Assembly: GCA_937877075.1 (NCBI GenBank)
Contig: CALEGD010000013.1
Location: 1-19,111 of the forward strand
DNA from: an uncultured Acholeplasmatales bacterium
GTDB taxonomy: Bacteria > Bacillota_I > Bacilli_A > ML615J-28 > CAG-698
Direction: 5' to 3'
DNA: 19,111 nt
The position numbers and the translations under genes are program-made. Positions 14,555 to 19,111 of this stretch are shown here, one piece after another. Position 1 is the first letter of the stretch. Each line of letters opens with the position of its first letter. The notes beneath the pieces are model-generated. The model made no database searches. It saw only the letters and a program-made list of their open reading frames with translations, and was not told where the DNA came from.

Positions 14555-14792
14555 CGCAAATCTTAAACTATTTTAAATTTCCAATATGAAGTCTAAACTT
14601 ATTGATTGAAACAAAACGTATGATATTAAGACCTTTGATAGAATAGGATTTACTTGAATTTAAAATCTGATAAAACTAATGGATTCGATGTAAACTGAAA
14701 AGAGAAAAGATATTACAATATACTCATAAATTAAAGGCCAAAGATAGATACATTAGTATTAAAAGAAAATTAATTTTATTTCTATTATTGGT
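14555..14792. other. Non-coding AT-rich stretch without recognisable gene
   Basis: Short frames here are broken by many stops on both strands. ACAAAACGTA (14611-14620) followed by TAAGACCT (14627-14634) recurs at 17723-17732 and 17749-17756, which may mean a shared remnant or may be chance. I see no RNA gene, promoter or repeat array. Confidence 0.4.
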
Positions 14793-15203
14793 TTAATCCA
14801 AAAATTTACATCTACTAATTAATTCATTCATAAATATTTCCCGATTCTTCGGTGATATTAATGTTGTTCCGGTAAAGTAGTTTTTACTATGTTGTTTAAT
14901 TTCGATTCGTTTAGCCGAAAGCGCCATTGAAGCAAGCATATTATTAGATAGTTTTATTGATTTAATTTTATTATAATAAATTCTTTCGAAAAAAGGCCCG
15001 CTCTTACAATACAAATAATCCTTTTTAAATTCATAATATGTTCCGAAATATATCCACAATAGAAAAATGATGCAGATTAAACCAATGACTATACTATATA
15101 TTAATAGCTGCTTTGGAACAATAAGCATACTAATAGCAATTATCAGTACCGTTAACCAGATAATTAGACTAATCCAGAAATCGACTTGTGACCTTGTTCT
15201 CAT
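14793..15203 (-). CDS. PH domain-containing membrane protein (bPH_6/DUF1200-like)
   Basis: The 136-residue protein has two closely spaced membrane helices (about 10-29 and 33-54). A soluble domain follows whose layout matches the bacterial PH-like group: FGTYYEFKKDYLYCKSGPFF, then the I-x-Y-x-K-I-x-S-I block (YYNKIKSIKLSNN), ALSAKRIEI and ISPKNREIFMNELISRC. Family members are short and of unknown function, probably facing the cytosol. The ATG at 15203 has GGAGGT upstream. Its neighbour recU is on the same strand, 146 bp upstream. I found no convincing promoter or terminator. Function remains unknown. Confidence 0.72.
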   Translation of the reverse strand: MRTRSQVDFWISLIIWLTVLIIAISMLIVPKQLLIYSIVIGLICIIFLLWIYFGTYYEFKKDYLYCKSGPFFERIYYNKIKSIKLSNNMLASMALSAKRIEIKQHSKNYFTGTTLISPKNREIFMNELISRCKFLD

Positions 15204-15349
15204 TATTTACCTCCACCATTTAAATAATGTAATAATATTTTATGATTTCTCCAACCTCTCATCACGAGTCTGTATACGATTGCTATAGATGTTTTGTTTT
15301 CAGGATGGAATATGAGTATTTCATTTTTTCTAAACTTTCATAAAATGGA

Positions 15350-15925
15350 TCAAACTGAAAAATATTGTTTATCAACTGCTTTAAGATAATCAATCGGGGG
15401 CGTATACCCCTGTTTTACATTTACTCCTAATTTCCTTGCTTTTTCAAGAGAGATACTTTTAGGTCCTCCTTTTTCTCCTTCTTGGAGAAGTTTGTTGAAG
15501 AGGGCAATGTCGATTAAATATATTTCTTCAACCTTTTTAAAATAGATAATGACGAAGCCAATGCCACCATGGTTAGAAATATTGGTCAGATGTTCAATTT
15601 GATGAGGAAAGATATGTTTAAAAGCAAAACGAAGATTATGGGTTTCTTTGGCTTCAAAATCAATATATTTCCCCCGATAGATGCCGTTATAATCGGTTGT
15701 TGAGGGAGTACGGTAATATGCTTCGGAAATCCTCGCCTTACTACGGGCCGGATAATCAACCCTAACAATTTGAACCGGTGTTGGTTTTTTATAGATGAAT
15801 GCTTTATTGTGAATTCTGTAATATTCATTGGTAATATTTAAAGCTTTTTCAAAGAGCATACCGTGACTTTGGTATCTTAATATTTTCTTTTCCTCTGCCA
15901 TTGGATAAGGATATTTTACTTTCAT
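15350..15925 (-). CDS. recU: Holliday junction resolvase RecU
   Basis: Endonuclease that resolves Holliday junctions in recombination and repair in Bacillota. The 191-residue protein shows the active-site block STTDYNG with Asp78, then KYIDFEAKET with Glu91 and Lys93, keeping the 13- and 2-residue spacing of the B. subtilis site (88/101/103). KKPTPVQIVRVDYPARSKARISEAYY precedes it, and HQIEHLTNISNHGGIGFVII follows. The N-terminal RGM-type motif is altered to YQSHGMLFEKALN. The ATG at 15925 is preferred over GTG at 15934, because AGGTGA lies five bases upstream of the ATG and the GTG would sit inside that site. It is not beside a penicillin-binding protein gene, its usual partner. Confidence 0.93.
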   Translation of the reverse strand: MKVKYPYPMAEEKKILRYQSHGMLFEKALNITNEYYRIHNKAFIYKKPTPVQIVRVDYPARSKARISEAYYRTPSTTDYNGIYRGKYIDFEAKETHNLRFAFKHIFPHQIEHLTNISNHGGIGFVIIYFKKVEEIYLIDIALFNKLLQEGEKGGPKSISLEKARKLGVNVKQGYTPPIDYLKAVDKQYFSV

Positions 15926-15941
15926 TACTTTCACCTAAATC

Positions 15942-15970
15942 ATTATATCATTTAAACTCTTCTTTTTAAA
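15942..15970 (-). promoter_or_regulatory. Possible recU promoter
   Basis: TATAAT on the minus strand (15947-15942) has a weak -35 TTTAAA (15970-15965) at 17 nt. The implied leader is only about 10 nt and starts at the ribosome binding site. Confidence 0.4.
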
Positions 15971-16027
15971 GTTGTATTATGTAACTTCTTTTGAGAAAAC
16001 ATCATAATTTGAAAATGGGGTGGAAAG

Positions 16028-16312
16028 ATGATTTTAATTATAAATCATGATAAAGAGTTAAATCTTTATAATAACAAACATTTTGTCGTTTTAAAAGATA
16101 TTTGTGAGATCAAACATCTAAAAGATGAAGAATATACTGTTCTATTATTGGATGTTGATATCAATGATGATGGGATTATAAAAGAATTGAGTAGTTTTTT
16201 TGAAGAAATAATTATTACCCTAAAGGTTCTGGCGATAATTTCCAATAAGGTAAATGAAAAATTAAGAGAAATTTGTTCTTTTCATAAAATTTCCTTACTT
16301 GAAATTATCTGA
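16028..16312 (+). CDS. Small protein with a receiver-like look, unknown function
   Basis: Ninety-four residues beginning at an ATG with GTGGAAAG upstream. The order of short hydrophobic strands and helices resembles part of a response-regulator receiver: MILIINHD, then TVLLLDVDINDDG (like the LLD-phospho-acceptor strand), then VLAIISNKVNEKLREICSFHK (like the later strand and helix). The N-terminal acidic pair of real receivers is not there and the protein is shorter than a full receiver (~120), so it may be a degenerate or truncated copy, or unrelated. No DNA-binding domain follows. A terminator follows directly. Being flanked by recU (divergent) and a Nudix gene gives no functional hint. Confidence 0.55.
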   Translation: MILIINHDKELNLYNNKHFVVLKDICEIKHLKDEEYTVLLLDVDINDDGIIKELSSFFEEIIITLKVLAIISNKVNEKLREICSFHKISLLEII

Positions 16313-16326
16313 TTTTACTCTAAATG

Positions 16327-16352
16327 ACATATTCACCAAGAATATGTTTTTT
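16327..16352 (+). terminator. Intrinsic terminator after the 94-residue gene
   Basis: ACATATTC (16327-16334) pairs with GAATATGT (16340-16347) around a 5-nt loop, followed by TTTTTC. Confidence 0.82.
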
Positions 16353-16396
16353 CAATATTTGCATAGATTAGTTTATGATTTTTTAGTAAAATATGA

Positions 16397-16402
16397 TATA
16401 AT
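16397..16402 (+). promoter_or_regulatory. Probable -10 element of the Nudix-GNAT pair
   Basis: TATAAT lies 19 nt before the ATG and is followed by AAGGTG at 16411-16416. No good -35 is seen at 16-18 nt spacing (TATGAT at 16374-16379 is poor). Confidence 0.45.
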
Positions 16403-16420
16403 CTATTAAAAAGGTGAATT

Positions 16421-16948
16421 ATGGATAACATCTATGTAATCGATGATCAAAACTATCAGGATTATACAACTCATACTGTTCGGATTGCCGTTCGAGGAAT
16501 TATTTTTATTAAGGATAAACTTGCAATGATTAAATCCCAAGAATATGGTGATTACAAGTTTCCCGGAGGCGGACAGGAATTAGGTGAAGATCATCTTGAT
16601 ACTTTAATTAGAGAAGTAAAAGAAGAAACCGGTTTGAAGGTAATCTTGGAATCAGTGGAGGAATTTGGTTTCATACAGGAAAAACGAAAGTCGATATATG
16701 ATGATAAAGAACTATTTGAAGCCTATTCATATTATTATTTTTGTGAAGAAGATCCTAAGAGTAAAACTTGCCCCAGTTATTCCGATGAAGAAAATGAACT
16801 TGGTTATCAATTTGTTTTAGTGGATATTAATGAAGCGTATAGAAATAATCAGGAATTAATTAAGAAGATAGGAAAAAGGGCAAGTTGGATAAAAAGAGAA
16901 ACGATAGTTTTAGAAAAACTAATTAATATGAGGAAGATGCATGATTAA
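16421..16948 (+). CDS. Nudix hydrolase
   Basis: Pyrophosphohydrolase of the Nudix superfamily, which acts on nucleoside diphosphates linked to another group. The 175-residue protein has a full Nudix box at residues 50-72 (G-x5-E-x7-REVKEETGL), with metal-binding Glu68 and Glu69. The preceding FPGGGQELGE is the typical entry loop. No extra domain is seen. It overlaps the downstream GNAT gene by 8 nt, so the two are co-translated. The substrate cannot be read from sequence. The last ~40 residues (KKIGKRASWIKRETIVLEKL) form a charged helix that is long for a minimal Nudix protein. Confidence 0.92.
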   Translation: MDNIYVIDDQNYQDYTTHTVRIAVRGIIFIKDKLAMIKSQEYGDYKFPGGGQELGEDHLDTLIREVKEETGLKVILESVEEFGFIQEKRKSIYDDKELFEAYSYYYFCEEDPKSKTCPSYSDEENELGYQFVLVDINEAYRNNQELIKKIGKRASWIKRETIVLEKLINMRKMHD

Positions 16949-17471
16949 ATTAATTGAACCGATTAAGGAACTTGAAAATGAAATTTTTGAATATAAGAAA
17001 GAAATGATAGCCTCCTGTGATGAAGAACTAAATGGTTGTGGTGGCCTTGATAGATATTCTGGTTTTGAAGAATGGTTAGAACATTTACATTCCTATGCCG
17101 ATCGAAATAAACTTGATCCAAGTAGTGGGTTTGTAGAAGGAAGACAATATTTATTAGTTGATGATGAGAAAAGGCGAGTTCTTGGCATGGTAAATGTTCG
17201 CCATTATTTAAGTCCTTTTCTTTATCAAGTCGGTGGCCATATCGGCTTTTCAGTAAGACCTTCAGAAAGAAGAAGAGGTTATGGCAAACTACAATTACTA
17301 TTAGCCCTTGAAAAATTAAAGGAAATAGATGTAAATAAAGTCTTAGTTACATGTTCGAGCGAGAACATTGCTTCCTCAAAAACAATTGAGGCTTGTGGAG
17401 GTATCTTGGAAAACGAATTGTTTTCAGATAGGTACAATTGTTTTATTAAAAGATATTGGATATCTATATAA
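16941..17471 (+). CDS. GNAT-family N-acetyltransferase
   Basis: Acetyl-CoA-dependent transferase of 176 residues. Acetyl-CoA binding motif A is visible as FSVRPSERRRGYGKLQL (about 105-121; pattern R/Q-x2-G-x-G), followed by the helix and the VLVTCSSENIASSKTIEACGG block (motif B). An N-terminal region of about 70 residues (GFEEWLEHLHSYADRNKLD) resembles the GNATs often annotated near antibiotic or small-molecule acetylation, but the substrate is unknown. It starts within the end of the Nudix gene (8-nt overlap). No terminator is seen downstream. Confidence 0.88.
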   Translation: MIKLIEPIKELENEIFEYKKEMIASCDEELNGCGGLDRYSGFEEWLEHLHSYADRNKLDPSSGFVEGRQYLLVDDEKRRVLGMVNVRHYLSPFLYQVGGHIGFSVRPSERRRGYGKLQLLLALEKLKEIDVNKVLVTCSSENIASSKTIEACGGILENELFSDRYNCFIKRYWISI

Positions 17472-17946
17472 AATTATAAAAATGAATCAATTTAGTACAA
17501 AACGAATATAATCCTGATCATGGGTATCTAGACTCTGGCCACGAGAAATAAGCAAAGAAACCATGCTTGAAGTTTAGGATAAAGAGATATCACCATCCAC
17601 TTTTATTCGTCAAGAGTTTTATCATCAGCTGAGTCGGTTTGTTGAATCTAGAATCAGGTATGAAAATAAACTAGATGAGAGTATTTATACCTCAGAGTTT
17701 GTTTCAAAGGTTAAAATATAAAACAAAACGTAACTTTGCTTTACATAGTAAGACCTCGTGATAATCAAGCAATTGTATTAAAAGAATGGATTGAATAAAA
17801 AAATCAATGTTTAAGGAACTAGAAAATTATTAGTTCCTATTTTTTAAATGCATTTAGATAAAATATTGAATTAGCGGAAAAATACTTATGATCTGAAGAT
17901 TGTACGAATTTAATCGGTTCAACTTGAATTTTTCTGCCGGATAGTG
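17472..17946 (+). pseudogene. Gene-poor stretch with decayed coding fragments
   Basis: Between the GNAT gene and the lepA promoter no intact gene is present. One frame runs from 17518 to a stop at 17719-17721 with a single internal TAG (17575-17577) and reads SWVSRLWPREISKETMLEV then, after the TAG, a 47-codon piece that includes FIRQEFYHQLSRFVESRIRY. A second short frame (ends at 17796-17798) reads VTLLYIVRPRDNQAIVLKEW just downstream in a different register. Both look like coding sequence with codon use like the neighbours, and could be parts of one broken gene. I do not recognise the family. A terminator at 17814 is correctly placed to end it. Confidence 0.4.
17814..17845 (+). terminator. 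Intrinsic terminator upstream of lepA
   Basis: AGGAACTA (17814-17821) pairs with TAGTTCCT (17831-17838) around a 9-nt loop and is followed by ATTTTTT. It would end transcription from the decayed region or the Nudix-GNAT unit. Confidence 0.8.
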
Positions 17947-17952
17947 TAAAAT
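17924..17952 (+). promoter_or_regulatory. Promoter of lepA
   Basis: TTGAAT (17924-17929) and TAAAAT (17947-17952) are 17 nt apart; the start would fall about 15 nt before the lepA ATG. Confidence 0.6.
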
Positions 17953-17974
17953 TAAGTATTAAAGGATGAATATT

Positions 17975-19111
17975 ATGAATAAAAAAGATTTACTAGAACG
18001 ACAAAAGAGAATTAGAAACTTTTCGATCATTGCTCATATTGACCATGGGAAGAGTACATTAGCCGATAGAATACTGGAATTGACCAATACAATTGATTCT
18101 AGGGATATGAAAGAACAAGTGCTCGATTCGATGGATCTCGAGAGAGAAAGAGGCATTACCATTAAACTGAATGCGATTGAAGCAAGCTATTTGGCTGATG
18201 ATGGGAATGAATATATCTTACATTTAATTGACACCCCAGGACATGTAGATTTTGCTTATGAGGTATCAAGATCTCTTGCGGCTTGTGAAGGCGCAATTTT
18301 AATCGTTGACGCCGCTCAAGGCGTCCAAGCTCAAACCCTGGCCAATGCTTACTTGGCAATTGATAATAATTTAGAAATTATTCCGGTTATTAATAAGATT
18401 GACCTCCCTAATGCTGATCCTGCCCGAGCTAAAAGTGAAATAGAAGATGTAATTGGTCTTGATGCCAATGAGGCGCTACTCGTCTCAGCAAAATCTGGTA
18501 TCGGTATTAAGGAAATCCTCGAAGCGATTGTTGAGAAGATTCCTGCTCCCGAAGGAGATATAAATGCCTCTTTACAAGCTTTGATTTTTGATTCCTATTA
18601 TGATCAATATCGAGGAATTATTCCGACCATTCGTGTGATTAACGGCTCTATTCGTCGTGGAGATAAAATTTGGATGATGTCAACTAATGCTAAGTTTGAG
18701 GTTGTGGAAGTGGGGGTTTTTAGCCCTGATGAAGTGCGCCGTGATTATCTTGGCCCCGGTGATGTTGGCTACCTTACCGCTACAATTAAAGACATCAATA
18801 AGGTTCATGTCGGTGATACAATTACTCATGCGGAGCAACCAGCTTTAAAACCACTTCCTGGATATCGAAAACTAAATCCGATGGTTTATTCAGGAATCTT
18901 TCCGGTAGATAATGCCGATTATAATGAACTAAAGGAAGCTTTAGAAAAGTTAATCTTAAATGACTCTTCACTTGTCTATGAACCGGAAACCTCACAAGCC
19001 TTAGGCTTTGGTTTTCGGGTCGGTTTTTTAGGAATGTTACATATGGATATCGTTCAGGAAAGAATTGAAAGAGAGTTTAATTTAAACCTGATTGCAACCG
19101 CTCCATCTGTT
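17975..19111 (+). CDS. lepA: Elongation factor 4 (LepA), 3'-truncated by the window edge
   Basis: Ribosome-associated translational GTPase. The frame is open through 379 codons to the window end, about two thirds of a normal LepA (~600 residues). The GTPase domain shows G1 AHIDHGKST (20-28), G2 RERGITI, G3 DTPGH, and G4 NKIDLP. A beta-barrel domain II follows (SYYDQYRGIIPTIRVINGSI onward), then domain III (MVYSGIFPVDNADYNELKEA) and the beginning of the next region (GFRVGFLGMLHMDIVQERIE). ATG at 17975 is preferred over an in-frame ATG at 17966, since AAAGGA (17961-17966) would then have no spacing. The LepA-specific RERGITIK and FGFRVGFLGMLHMD blocks exclude EF-G. Confidence 0.96.
   Translation, partial: MNKKDLLERQKRIRNFSIIAHIDHGKSTLADRILELTNTIDSRDMKEQVLDSMDLERERGITIKLNAIEASYLADDGNEYILHLIDTPGHVDFAYEVSRSLAACEGAILIVDAAQGVQAQTLANAYLAIDNNLEIIPVINKIDLPNADPARAKSEIEDVIGLDANEALLVSAKSGIGIKEILEAIVEKIPAPEGDINASLQALIFDSYYDQYRGIIPTIRVINGSIRRGDKIWMMSTNAKFEVVEVGVFSPDEVRRDYLGPGDVGYLTATIKDINKVHVGDTITHAEQPALKPLPGYRKLNPMVYSGIFPVDNADYNELKEALEKLILNDSSLVYEPETSQALGFGFRVGFLGMLHMDIVQERIEREFNLNLIATAPSV

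Noticed and set aside
15067..15288. Plus-strand 73-codon frame opposite the PH-domain gene
   Set aside because: It overlaps the start of a real gene on the other strand, has no good ribosome binding site and a low-complexity product.
1..19111. CRISPR array, IS element, prophage, tRNA or rRNA
   Set aside because: I saw no regularly spaced repeats, no transposase, integrase or phage gene, and no tRNA or rRNA signature on either strand.

Overview
The window is AT-rich and densely coding. It looks like chromosomal DNA of a low-GC Bacillota, class Bacilli in the broad sense. The reasons are the Bacilli-type gene set (RNase HIII, MutS2, RecU, a YlbL-like PDZ/Lon protease, NtdP, ThiT under a TPP riboswitch), strong AGGAGG ribosome binding sites and sigma-A-like promoters. 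TGA is used as a stop (hisS, aspS, tcdA and others), so this is not a code-4 mollicute. A gene end at the left edge resembles the N-terminus of GerA-family spore germination proteins, which would mean a spore-forming lineage. I cannot name the genus; something near the Erysipelotrichales, Turicibacter, Haloplasma or Acholeplasma relatives would fit.

Region by region. 1-367 (minus): partial GerA-like gene, with a possible forespore-type promoter. 448-7858 (plus): one strong promoter, a structured leader that looks like a transcription attenuator, then nine tightly overlapping genes: hisS, aspS, tcdA, a Cys-rich membrane microprotein, a dCMP deaminase that resembles the animal enzyme, a YlbL-like protease, a three-helix membrane protein, lspA and an RluD-type pseudouridine synthase. 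A bidirectional terminator separates this operon from rnhC (minus). mutS2 and trxA form a two-gene unit (8832-11519). ntdP stands alone. sodA (minus) has all its metal ligands but is split by one frameshift. ung starts at TTG. A TPP riboswitch controls thiT.

From 14423 to about 17970 gene density falls and the content looks accessory: a PH-domain membrane protein and recU (minus), a small receiver-like protein of unknown function, a Nudix/GNAT pair, and two stretches (14555-14792 and 17472-17946) without intact genes, the second holding fragments of decayed reading frames. lepA (EF4) starts at 17975 and runs off the right end.

Most of the window is housekeeping: aminoacylation and tRNA/rRNA modification (hisS, aspS, tcdA, rluD), nucleotide pools and genome upkeep (dCMP deaminase, ntdP, ung, rnhC, mutS2, recU), lipoprotein and membrane processing (lspA, ylbL), redox defence (trxA, sodA) and vitamin uptake (thiT). 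I see no phage, IS element, CRISPR array, tRNA or rRNA. The least explained feature is the hisS leader, which behaves on paper like a T-box-type attenuator but lacks the canonical T-box core.
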